DNA from: Sulfolobus tengchongensis
GTDB lineage: Archaea > Thermoproteota > Thermoprotei_A > Sulfolobales > Sulfolobaceae
DNA: 64,000 nt
Reading direction: 5' to 3'
NCBI RefSeq assembly: GCF_036967215.1
Contig: NZ_CP146016.1
Span: 400,501 to 464,500, forward strand
In this document: positions 56,526 to 64,000 of the stretch, in pieces
Layout: each line of letters starts with the position of its first letter
Numbering within the stretch: position 1 is the stretch's first letter
Position numbers and translations under genes: made by a program
The notes under the pieces: model-generated
Database searches by the model: none
What the model was told of the DNA's origin: nothing
Seen by the model: only the letters and a program-made list of their open reading frames with translations

Positions 56526-58190
56526 ATGAGGATAGAAAAAGTCTATCTATTATTAATGATTTTATCATTAGAACTTATCTTAATGGAAATTATTAACATC
56601 TCTATCTCTAACTATAATCTATTAAGATATCCTTTCGGACTAACTCAACAGTTACCTCCATTATATTGGATAACTGAGTTCATTTTGGCCATAACCTTTA
56701 TTCTCCCTATAATAAAATATGACTCTTTCAGTAAAAATATTTATAATTATACTATGCCTTTATTATATTTATTACTTCTATTCAATACTTTCTTTATATT
56801 TTATTTTATAAATCCTGTTTTTATACTCTCTAGAGATGAGCTTGGGCACTCTGCCGAAGTGTTTAGATTACTTTATACACATACTACACTACAAAATCCA
56901 GGCACCTATCAAGCCTACTATCCTCTAGGATTTATTTATGGTGCTATATCTTATTTGATGAGTGGTTTAAGTCCATCTACATATTTTATTCTATTTGGGC
57001 CTATGTTTTTTACAGTATTTCAGAACATAGTCGTTTATGCTCTGCTTAGACTATTCTTTGAGTCACCTAAGTCAGAGCTGGGAATATTTATTTACATGTT
57101 ATCATCTATGCCATTTTATGTAGCTGAATGGTCACCGCAACTAATGTCATATAACTTGTTATTTCCGGCGTTTCTTATACTTGGGTTAATAGTAAAGAAA
57201 GGCGGTATAAGATTTCTTCCTTTAATGATTTTAATCTCAGAGCTAACTGGATTAACGGATATAGGTACTTTTGGAAGTGCTATAACCATAATTGCAGCAG
57301 TTATTATATTTATTAAGAAGATAGGAAAATTAAATTTGAAATTTCTTACGTATACTGGTTTATTAACAACCTCAATCTATATTTACTGGGTGTATTTTAA
57401 TCCGTTAGCACAAGGTGCACTAGGAGGCGTACATGTACTGTTAAATGATTTCATAGATGTTATAGAGTCAATATTTATTCCGCAATCTACAAAGAATCTC
57501 CAATTACCTACGAGCACATTGATATATACTTTCATTCCTCCTTCTCCTTATCATTTCTATTCCGTCGCAAGTAAGCTATTAGACGGACTTATATTTTTAT
57601 TGTTCTCTATAATTTCTTTTGTTTATCTATCAATAAAAGGAAAAACAAACAATTATATATGGTTAGCTTTTACGGTAGGCAGCGCACTACTATTAATGCA
57701 ATCAGCTATAGGGTTAGCTGATAATGTTAGTAACGTATTAACTAGAATGGTACCACAAACCATGTCATTTTACACTATAATTATAATATACTTTCTATAT
57801 AATAAGAGACTTTTAAGAATAAGTTTTACTATTTTCTTAATGTTAACTATTCCTCTTTCTATCTTGGGCTATGCAATGATAGCTACTTCAGAACACTCTC
57901 CAGAAGCTGCTTTCTTTGGTGGTAAATTACTAGGGCAATATGGTATAGATACAGATTCTACTTATGGATTTTACGTTGCAGTATACAAATACGAAGGAAG
58001 TATTATACAGCCAGATGGTATTAATTTAAACGGAATAAGATTTGCTGGCCCTTACATAGAGACTTTATCATTATATTTTAACGGACCTAATCTTGAAGGA
58101 TATAACAACTACTATCATGAAATAATTCAGAATTATACTATCTTCTTCAATTCCGGTGATTTATTGGCTGGAGTAAACTGTTTCGTATAA
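56526..58190 (+). CDS. polytopic membrane protein, probable GT-C glycosyltransferase
   Basis: A 554-residue protein with about 12 helices. The first outer loop holds SRDELGHSAEVFRLLYTH (about residues 99-116), an acidic-histidine loop like the catalytic Asp/Glu loop of GT-C enzymes. QAYYPLGFIYGAISYL then starts the next helix, a pattern of the ArnT/PMT/Alg-type family. GT-C enzymes use dolichyl-phosphate sugars outside the membrane, so this gene could use the product of the DPM-like enzyme at 10857. The Shine-Dalgarno GGTGAT at 56514-56519 overlaps the previous stop. It may be the glycan polymerase or ligase. The family assignment rests on this motif and topology only. Confidence 0.55.
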   Translation: MRIEKVYLLLMILSLELILMEIINISISNYNLLRYPFGLTQQLPPLYWITEFILAITFILPIIKYDSFSKNIYNYTMPLLYLLLLFNTFFIFYFINPVFILSRDELGHSAEVFRLLYTHTTLQNPGTYQAYYPLGFIYGAISYLMSGLSPSTYFILFGPMFFTVFQNIVVYALLRLFFESPKSELGIFIYMLSSMPFYVAEWSPQLMSYNLLFPAFLILGLIVKKGGIRFLPLMILISELTGLTDIGTFGSAITIIAAVIIFIKKIGKLNLKFLTYTGLLTTSIYIYWVYFNPLAQGALGGVHVLLNDFIDVIESIFIPQSTKNLQLPTSTLIYTFIPPSPYHFYSVASKLLDGLIFLLFSIISFVYLSIKGKTNNYIWLAFTVGSALLLMQSAIGLADNVSNVLTRMVPQTMSFYTIIIIYFLYNKRLLRISFTIFLMLTIPLSILGYAMIATSEHSPEAAFFGGKLLGQYGIDTDSTYGFYVAVYKYEGSIIQPDGINLNGIRFAGPYIETLSLYFNGPNLEGYNNYYHEIIQNYTIFFNSGDLLAGVNCFV

Positions 58191-59279
58191 CTTCATGATT
58201 TGCAATGCAACTTTATCCCATTCAAAATTTTCCGCTATGTATAAGGAATTTTTGCCAAGTTCTTGTCGATTTATTATGGCTTTGAATATAGCATCGGCTA
58301 TTTGATTATAATCCGTAGGATCAACTAAGTATCCGTTAAAATTGTTTTTTACCACTAAGTAATTAGGACTATTTTTAGATACAATAACGGGTAAACCACT
58401 TCCTATGGCATCTAATACAGCATTACTTATACCTCCATCACCAAAAGAGTCTCCTAACATCACAAAAACGTCTGCTGTATTATAAATGTATTTTCTACGT
58501 TCATATGGAATAGGATTCATAAATATAACTTTATTATCTAGCCCGAGACTTTTTGATAGTGACTCCAAGTGATTTTTTAGATATCCCCATGCTACAAGTA
58601 CTAATTTAGCCTCTGGAATCCTTCTAGACAATATAGCGAATCCCTTAATCAACTCTGGTAGTCTCTTTCCATTAACTAGTTGACCTAAATATAAAATTAT
58701 TATATCATTGTCATTAAAACCAAATTCAGATCTTATTTTTGAACGAGATTCATTTGTTCTTAATCCATCAGTATCAATTCCTAATGGGATAAGAAATGGA
58801 TTAATTTTCAAACATTTTTTAATCTCTTTCATTATTATTTCATTAGGTACAATATACGCAGAGGCATTTCTATATAAAAGAGACATATAAAATCTTCGTA
58901 AATTCCTTTTGAAAAATGATTTTTCTCTCAAGCTACTAGCCCCAATTATGGTTACTACTTTTCTCTTTATAGGTAATAATTCTATTCCAGCGTAGTATCC
59001 ACCTATTGCATGAACTATATCTGCATCTTTTAATACATTAAATGTCCTTAATGACGAGATAAGAATTCTCGCAAAGTACATTATATTATGAAAATTTGGT
59101 GTTTTCACATCAATTAATTTAAAATTATCATTAATGATTTTAGTTCTATCACTTCTACCTATTCTTATTCCTATCACTTCTATCCCCTTTTTACTAAGTC
59201 GCTTCGCTAGTTCATATGAATAAACTTCTATTCCATCCCAAGGCTTATCAGTAGAAGGAAAGAGTACTACTCTCATCAC
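58161..59279 (-). CDS. GT4 glycosyltransferase
   Basis: A 372-residue GT-B enzyme: opening MMRVVLFPSTDKPWDGIEVY, donor half IIILYLGQLVNGKRLPELIK and the block MLGDSFGDGGISNAVLDAIG (about 277-296). The E-x7-E acid pair is weak here: an Asp stands in place of the second Glu. It may differ in donor or be less active. It overlaps the GT-C gene by 30 bases at their 3' ends. It diverges from the next GT2 gene with a 53-base gap. Confidence 0.75.
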   Translation of the reverse strand: MMRVVLFPSTDKPWDGIEVYSYELAKRLSKKGIEVIGIRIGRSDRTKIINDNFKLIDVKTPNFHNIMYFARILISSLRTFNVLKDADIVHAIGGYYAGIELLPIKRKVVTIIGASSLREKSFFKRNLRRFYMSLLYRNASAYIVPNEIIMKEIKKCLKINPFLIPLGIDTDGLRTNESRSKIRSEFGFNDNDIIILYLGQLVNGKRLPELIKGFAILSRRIPEAKLVLVAWGYLKNHLESLSKSLGLDNKVIFMNPIPYERRKYIYNTADVFVMLGDSFGDGGISNAVLDAIGSGLPVIVSKNSPNYLVVKNNFNGYLVDPTDYNQIADAIFKAIINRQELGKNSLYIAENFEWDKVALQIMKLYETVYSSQ

Positions 59280-59332
59280 TATTAATCCCTAGAATAAATA
59301 TTTAAAGATTAGTCCAATTAATTTCTACTAGT

Positions 59333-60475
59333 ATGTTAGTGTCAATAATAATACCTACCTCTAATGGAGAAAGTACTTTGAGCGAAGTTCTCAATAGCAT
59401 AGCAGTACAAGATTATAAGCAAATAGAGGTAATAATTATAGATAACGGATCAAAAGACAGATCTTATGAGATAGTACAAAAGTTTATCAAAGAGGTAGAT
59501 TTCAGCGTCAGATATTTCAGATTTGAAAACAAATTAGGTCATGCAGGAGCTATTAACGAAGGGTTGAAAAGAGCAAAAGGGGATATAATAATGATCCTTC
59601 ATGATGATATTAAATTAGGAGAAAGGAATTGGATTTCTAGTATGCTTAAAATTTTTGAAAGAAAAGAAGTAGGAGTTTCCTCTTCACTATTTGTCACATA
59701 TCCAGATAGATTAAAAGGAATAAATAAAGTATTTAGTTATATCTATATTTTAGGTTGGCATAAATTAGTTGAAATGCCTATTCAAGAAGTAGCTTATACT
59801 GGGCTAAATAATGATTTAGTACGTAGAGAAATAATAGAGAAAATTGGTGCACTTGATAATACATACCCATATAGTATGCATGATATAGATTTCTCAGAAA
59901 AAGTTAGAAGATTGGGGTATAAGATAATTTTGAATCCTAAGGTCCATGTAGAACACTTATTATCTTTTTATCAAAGAAATCTCAAATCTCATTTCATTAA
60001 AGCTTGGCAATATGGTTTTCCTTCAACCTTAATATTAAGGAGATATGGGTATTTGCCCAATTTAGATAATTTTTTATTTTTTATATATTCTTTAATATTT
60101 ATTCTCTCATTCTTTGTAAATTTTAATATTTTATTAATATTATCAGTTATCATCTCCCTCCTCTCTATTCCATTAGAACAACCTAACTTTTATAATAAAA
60201 ATAAGTTCGTTATTAGGGTAGAAAAACTTAGCATTAGTTATATTGCAGGTATAATATTATATACTCTATTTAGGAACCTATTTTTTATTGCATTAGGTGT
60301 TAGTGTCATATTTTATAGAGCACTAAAGAGTTCTATTATAGCATATAAAGAATTAAATAGCAAAAAGATTTCCTTTCAAGTCTTCCTTTTCTATTTTCTA
60401 TGGAATTTTGTCAATGGAGCAGCCGTATTTGCAGGTATATTCAAGTTTCTATTAACTCACGATAAAGCGAAATAA
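59333..60475 (+). CDS. GT2 glycosyltransferase with membrane domain
   Basis: A 380-residue GT2 enzyme, opening MLVSIIIPTSNGESTLSEVL. The donor site reads IIMILHDDIKLG (about 81-92), an HDD form as in other archaeal GT2s. The acceptor half includes YSMHDIDFSEKVRRLGYKII. From about residue 240 there are three or four hydrophobic segments that anchor it in the membrane. A TATA-like box at 59300-59308 suggests a leaderless start. It overlaps the convergent GT4 gene by 35 bases. Confidence 0.8.
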   Translation: MLVSIIIPTSNGESTLSEVLNSIAVQDYKQIEVIIIDNGSKDRSYEIVQKFIKEVDFSVRYFRFENKLGHAGAINEGLKRAKGDIIMILHDDIKLGERNWISSMLKIFERKEVGVSSSLFVTYPDRLKGINKVFSYIYILGWHKLVEMPIQEVAYTGLNNDLVRREIIEKIGALDNTYPYSMHDIDFSEKVRRLGYKIILNPKVHVEHLLSFYQRNLKSHFIKAWQYGFPSTLILRRYGYLPNLDNFLFFIYSLIFILSFFVNFNILLILSVIISLLSIPLEQPNFYNKNKFVIRVEKLSISYIAGIILYTLFRNLFFIALGVSVIFYRALKSSIIAYKELNSKKISFQVFLFYFLWNFVNGAAVFAGIFKFLLTHDKAK

Positions 60476-61640
60476 CTTGATCAATAATTTTCTTATTATC
60501 ATATTTTTTTAAAATATTGCTTCTTGCAATTTTTCCCATCTCCTCAATTTTATTTCTTGGAATTTGTGAGATATTATACAAAGATAGTGCAAAATCATTA
60601 ACATCGTAGACATTAACATGAAATCCATCTACTCCATCAGTTACTTGTTCTACTAGACCTCCATTACCTTTAGTTACCATAACCGGCCTACCAGATAGCA
60701 TTGATTCGGTAACTACTCTAGCCCATGTATCGGGGACTAAAGTAGGAACTACCACGACATCAACATCAGATAGAAGTTCCTTCATTTTATTTATATATTC
60801 TGTGTATGGAAATCTCTTAGTTAAGACTACTTTGTCTTTAATACCTAGTTCACTTATAGTTTCCACTACTTTAGGTTCTTCTAGGCCCCCAGCTATTTTT
60901 AACCTAATTTTTTCATTGTATTTTAATGCAATCGAGAAAGCCTTAAGTAACTGGAAAATCCCCTTTCCTTGATCAGGATAACTAATGTATGCAAAAGTAA
61001 AGCTATCTGAAGGATGATATTCCACATAGTCAATTGGAGGAGTAATTGCGTTAATATTTATTACTCTTATTTTATCCTCAGGAAATCCTCTGGACACTAA
61101 TACCTCTTTTACAATATTACTCACTGCTAAGATTATACTAGCTTTAGACACATACTCTTTTATCTTGTCCAACTTCCACTTAGCATATAAAGCTTCTAAA
61201 GGGGACAAAATTTTATGATATCCATTTTTCTTGTTGTAAATACATCTAGAGATTTTTGTTAGGCTTTGACAATCACAATATGGGTTATCCATTGAATTAA
61301 AGTAACACGTCGGCCACCAATATTGAATGTTTATAACAGTTTTAGCTCCACTTTTTTCAGCTATTGGCAAAATTCCATACATTGCATTAGCAAGGTGTAT
61401 GACGGTGTCTTTAGAGTTATGAATTATGTTAAATATTTTTCGTGCATAATTTTCAGAATTAACCATTTTCTCATATCCAAAAATCATGCTCTTAGGAGGC
61501 GATGGTAATGTCATATACTCTGAACTAAATGTAGTATATAATTGAGCATCTATTCCATATTCAAGCAGTTTTTTGTATAAAAGTAACATTGTGGCAAATG
61601 TTCCCCTTTGTTGGGTCTCAGTAACAATCTTAATTTTCAT
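60441..61640 (-). CDS. GT4 glycosyltransferase
   Basis: A 399-residue GT-B enzyme: opening MKIKIVTETQQRGTFATMLL, donor half FTFAYISYPDQGKGIFQLLK and VVPTLVPDTWARVVTESMLS (about 306-325), where an Asp starts and a Glu ends the acid pair. It contains a cysteine-rich segment MDNPYCDCQSLTKISRCIYN (about 117-136) in the N-terminal domain, unusual for a GT4, which could bind a metal. Its 3' end overlaps the GT2 gene by 35 bases. Confidence 0.78.
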   Translation of the reverse strand: MKIKIVTETQQRGTFATMLLLYKKLLEYGIDAQLYTTFSSEYMTLPSPPKSMIFGYEKMVNSENYARKIFNIIHNSKDTVIHLANAMYGILPIAEKSGAKTVINIQYWWPTCYFNSMDNPYCDCQSLTKISRCIYNKKNGYHKILSPLEALYAKWKLDKIKEYVSKASIILAVSNIVKEVLVSRGFPEDKIRVININAITPPIDYVEYHPSDSFTFAYISYPDQGKGIFQLLKAFSIALKYNEKIRLKIAGGLEEPKVVETISELGIKDKVVLTKRFPYTEYINKMKELLSDVDVVVVPTLVPDTWARVVTESMLSGRPVMVTKGNGGLVEQVTDGVDGFHVNVYDVNDFALSLYNISQIPRNKIEEMGKIARSNILKKYDNKKIIDQVISLYRELIET

Positions 61641-61719
61641 TGCTATATGTATTTGAGTACTAGAATCATTTAATTTTTACTTGTCTTTAACTGGTTCGAA
61701 TGAAATATTTATGAGATAT

Positions 61720-61761
61720 ATTTTAATATATATTATCCATAATAATAATATATATTAAAAT
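61720..61761. repeat. 17-bp perfect inverted repeat, 8-base loop
   Basis: ATTTTAATATATATTAT at 61720-61736 pairs exactly with its reverse complement at 61745-61761, with an 8-base loop. It lies between two same-strand GT4 genes, about 100 bases after the stop of one and 80 before the start of the other. It may be a terminator or cruciform. Confidence 0.55.
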
Positions 61762-61862
61762 AATTATTGTTATAATATAAGCTCCATACTACTATAATGT
61801 GAATAAAATTTCCTGCGTGTCATTAACATGTAATAATAATAATCACAAGAAATCTAAACTAT

Positions 61863-62984
61863 CTATTCTTTTCTTATAGTTTTTAGTATACTACCTAGCC
61901 TAGATTTAAAAGTATCATAAGAAAATTCAACTGCTCTCTCCTTTGACGCTTCACTCATTTTCATATATAGATTTTCATCTCTAATCAATTCTAGTATTAT
62001 GTTAGAGGCTTCATCAATATTACTATAAGAGAAACCATATTTTCCTTCTTTAGTTATATCAATCCATGATCCTGTGGCTCTGTAAACTACAGGTACAACA
62101 CCAACTGACATAGCTTCTTCTACTCCGAGACTTATATTATCATTTCTCATGCAATGCAATATTATTTTTGCCTTATGGAACAATTTCCATTTCTCAGATT
62201 CAGGAACATCTATTAAAAGTTCTACATTATCACCTGCTATATTCTTTAAATACTCGAAATATTTCCTGGAAGATTTAACGTAGTTTAGACCACCTATTAT
62301 TTTGAATTTTATTTTATTATTAACTTGTCTAACTTTCTTTGCAATTTGTATAAATTCGTCCCAATGCTTAGGTTCTACGTATTTTCCGACTCCAACTACC
62401 AAATTCTCTCTCTCTACGTTATCATATTTTTCAATGTTCATGACAGGTGGGTAAACTACTGAACAGTTGTACTTAAAAGTATTTTCCATTATCGACTTTA
62501 TGTAGTATGAACTGCATATTAACCTATCAGAATTAGCTAGTTTCTCTAAGATACGCATATTGGCACTTAAGTAAAGTTTTCTCAAATTCTTATACTTAGA
62601 ATATAGGAGATCTTTATAGAACATAACAGAAGGTGGATAAATCACGTACGTTAAGTCGAGACCTAAAGGTATTTCAGTATAATATAGGTTGACACTTAGA
62701 TTAACATTTTTAAGTAATTTAGTTAGTTTAACTATAATATAGTCAATGAGTCCCGAAATTACTGGTCCCTTTACTAGTTTTATCTTGGTATCTATGATAT
62801 CTAATGAGTAAGCTAGATCCGGTGACAGTTTGAAAATATCAGATAGTCCGTTTTTTTCTAGAAATATTCCATACTGTTTAGAAAAGCCGTATTCTTTAAG
62901 TACTCTTGAAAATGCTACTGCAACCTTGGCCTCGCTACTGAATAAAATTGGAGGCATAATTACCAATGCTTTTAAATCTTCCAC
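61863..62984 (-). CDS. GT4 glycosyltransferase, ALG11-like
   Basis: A 373-residue GT-B enzyme resembling the ALG11/PimC-type branch: SVVYPPVMNIEKYDNVEREN, VVGVGKYVEPKHWDEFIQIA (about 195-214) and LHCMRNDNISLGVEEAMSVG (about 287-306). The last block has the acidic pair as Asn..Glu, with a Glu-Glu at the end. ALG11 adds alpha-1,2-mannose on the lipid carrier; a similar role is likely, with a different sugar. It is the last full gene on the right side of the island. Confidence 0.78.
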   Translation of the reverse strand: MEDLKALVIMPPILFSSEAKVAVAFSRVLKEYGFSKQYGIFLEKNGLSDIFKLSPDLAYSLDIIDTKIKLVKGPVISGLIDYIIVKLTKLLKNVNLSVNLYYTEIPLGLDLTYVIYPPSVMFYKDLLYSKYKNLRKLYLSANMRILEKLANSDRLICSSYYIKSIMENTFKYNCSVVYPPVMNIEKYDNVERENLVVGVGKYVEPKHWDEFIQIAKKVRQVNNKIKFKIIGGLNYVKSSRKYFEYLKNIAGDNVELLIDVPESEKWKLFHKAKIILHCMRNDNISLGVEEAMSVGVVPVVYRATGSWIDITKEGKYGFSYSNIDEASNIILELIRDENLYMKMSEASKERAVEFSYDTFKSRLGSILKTIRKE

Positions 62985-63352
62985 AACTATATCATACTTA
63001 TATTGGATAATAAATTTCTATTGGATCTGCGGGATCTCTGAGAAAACGTTAGTTGCTTCATAATTGCTCTTATATAGTTAAAAAACCAATAAAAATTTTT
63101 AATTCGTAATAAAGATTAAAGGGTGGTCTCTATTTTAGAGAGTATCCTACTTACACAAAATTGAATAAATAAATTGTGTATTTAATTTATATAATATCAT
63201 AGCAAAAGCATATTTATAGTTTCTCATTTCTTCATGTTATTACAGTTAAGAAGACTGAAAATATTTATACAAATCGAAAGAAAACATCTGAATTTTTCTA
63301 TACTCAACACTATTCTTGAAAAAACTAGAAAAATTATATAAAAAGAAAACAA
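62985..63352. other. gap at the right edge of the island, no gene seen
   Basis: Very AT-rich. A weak inverted pair TACACAA/TTGTGTA lies near 63152-63180. No gene is seen. Confidence 0.4.
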
Positions 63353-63451
63353 CTACACAACGACAGCCTCATTAGGCACCCGATCAAGAATAGAAACATA
63401 AATCAAGGAATTATAAACAATAGTAATCAAATAAACAAACACAAGACTCAT
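63353..63451 (-). pseudogene. transposase C-terminal remnant
   Basis: A minus-strand frame from the ATG at 63451 reads MSLVFVYLITIVYNSLIYVS then ILDRVPNEAVVV and stops. A second frame just upstream gives MGVFLKRSWVPHVL, as if from the same gene after a frameshift. The residue use is like a transposase tail. It is too short to name. Confidence 0.4.
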
Positions 63452-63903
63452 CTCAAGACATGAGGAACCCAGGAACGCTTAAGAAAAACTCCCATGTCTC
63501 TGTTATATTCTCACAGTCTCCCTTAAGTATTACGCTTATTTTTGTCTTTTAGCTAAATTTGGTTAATTTCAAGTATTCTTATTGAATTGTGTATTTTTAA
63601 ATATGAGAGAAACTAGTTTTACTCAATTTCATGCAAGTGAGACACTCTCTTGAACTTGAAATAGAGTAGATTTTTAAGAAGAATAGCAGGAAATTTATAT
63701 TGCACTAAAGATATGTATTCGATACTCACTGATCATTAATTAAGATTAAATGGTTTCGTACAGTAAAAACGAGGGATACGAGAGATAACGAATTAAACTA
63801 TTAGGCAAATCTAGGCAAGCGGCCAGACAGTGATAAACGTTAATAAGTTGAAATAATTAGGTAAACTCAAATGTACTTATAAAGTTTGAAACATTTTACA
63901 GAA

Positions 63904-63952
63904 ATGCGGGCAGAAAGCTTAGCCTTTTTAAGGCGGAGATGAATGCCCGCGT
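63904..63952. other. nested GC-rich hairpin, possible structured RNA or IS605 end
   Basis: GCGGGCA at 63906-63912 pairs with TGCCCGC at 63944-63950, extended by an A-T and a T-G pair. Inside, GCCTT at 63922-63926 pairs with AAGGC at 63930-63934 across TTT. The internal loops hold GGAGATGAA. This layout recalls the right-end RNA of IS200/IS605 TnpB elements, but no tnpB is visible in the window and I cannot confirm it. Confidence 0.4.
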
Positions 63953-64000
63953 AATGTTTTTAAACAGTTTCTTCAGTAATAAGCATGTGCTAAGGGCTTC

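Noticed and set aside
61691-61706. GGTTCGAAT motif like a tRNA T-loop
   Set aside because: No flanking acceptor, D or anticodon stems can be formed, and the surroundings are AT-rich non-coding DNA.

Overview
The window is AT-rich archaeal chromosomal DNA from the Sulfolobales, most like Saccharolobus/Sulfolobus (S. solfataricus or S. islandicus type). The signs are crenarchaeal TATA boxes about 26 bases upstream of leaderless starts, an Sso10a-type DNA-binding protein, a DUF973 protein, a BldR-type MarR regulator, the neighbouring set of CpsA carboxypeptidase, GH12 endoglucanase and GH116 beta-glycosidase known from S. solfataricus, and decayed Sulfolobus-type transposases. The species is inferred from memory of gene families; no search was run. 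I found no rRNA, tRNA or CRISPR array.

Positions 1-30 kb are mostly ordinary chromosome. They hold a cut-off PIG-L deacetylase, a GT4 glycosyltransferase, an amino acid permease, an XdhC-like Rossmann protein and an MFS transporter. Next come a helical protein/SPFH/membrane protein set (5.9-7.7 kb), a DUF973 protein, a secreted/membrane protein pair (9.6-10.5 kb) and a dolichyl-phosphate-sugar synthase-like GT2. The cpsA/GH12/GH116 sugar-polymer group and the bldR drug-export operon follow (12.2-19.3 kb). Then come a DUF1028 protein, a metallo-beta-lactamase-fold protein without its metal motif, thiC, a ketol-acid reductoisomerase paralogue without key catalytic residues, an archaeal ATPase, a divergent DnaQ/PolB-like exonuclease domain, a surface protein and an ABC exporter.

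Positions 30.7-63 kb form a large surface-polysaccharide (exopolysaccharide or glycoprotein glycan) island. It carries 12 clear glycosyltransferases plus one GT-A-like protein, a Wzx-type flippase, an FkbM methyltransferase, a probable GT-C membrane enzyme and small membrane proteins. A three-gene sugar-nucleotide operon (UDP-glucuronate decarboxylase-like, ugd, galU) is predicted to take glucose-1-phosphate to UDP-glucose, UDP-glucuronate and UDP-xylose. Large secreted or anchored proteins lie inside the island: a Tat-exported LamG-fold protein, a six-repeat surface protein and an Ig-like multi-domain membrane protein. Many genes stand alone in alternating orientation, with 3' ends overlapping by 20-35 bases.

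The island contains transposon debris: a decayed IS at 39.3-39.8 kb, a 175-bp MITE-like relative at 35.8-36.0 kb, an IS5-type transposase remnant at 41.0-41.4 kb and a transposase tail at 63.4 kb. The last 100 bases hold a nested hairpin that may be a structured RNA or an IS200/IS605 end. Working model: nucleotide sugars are made by the uxs-ugd-galU operon, GT2 and GT4 enzymes build a lipid-linked glycan on the cytoplasmic face, the flippase exports it, and the GT-C protein or other membrane proteins finish or attach it outside.
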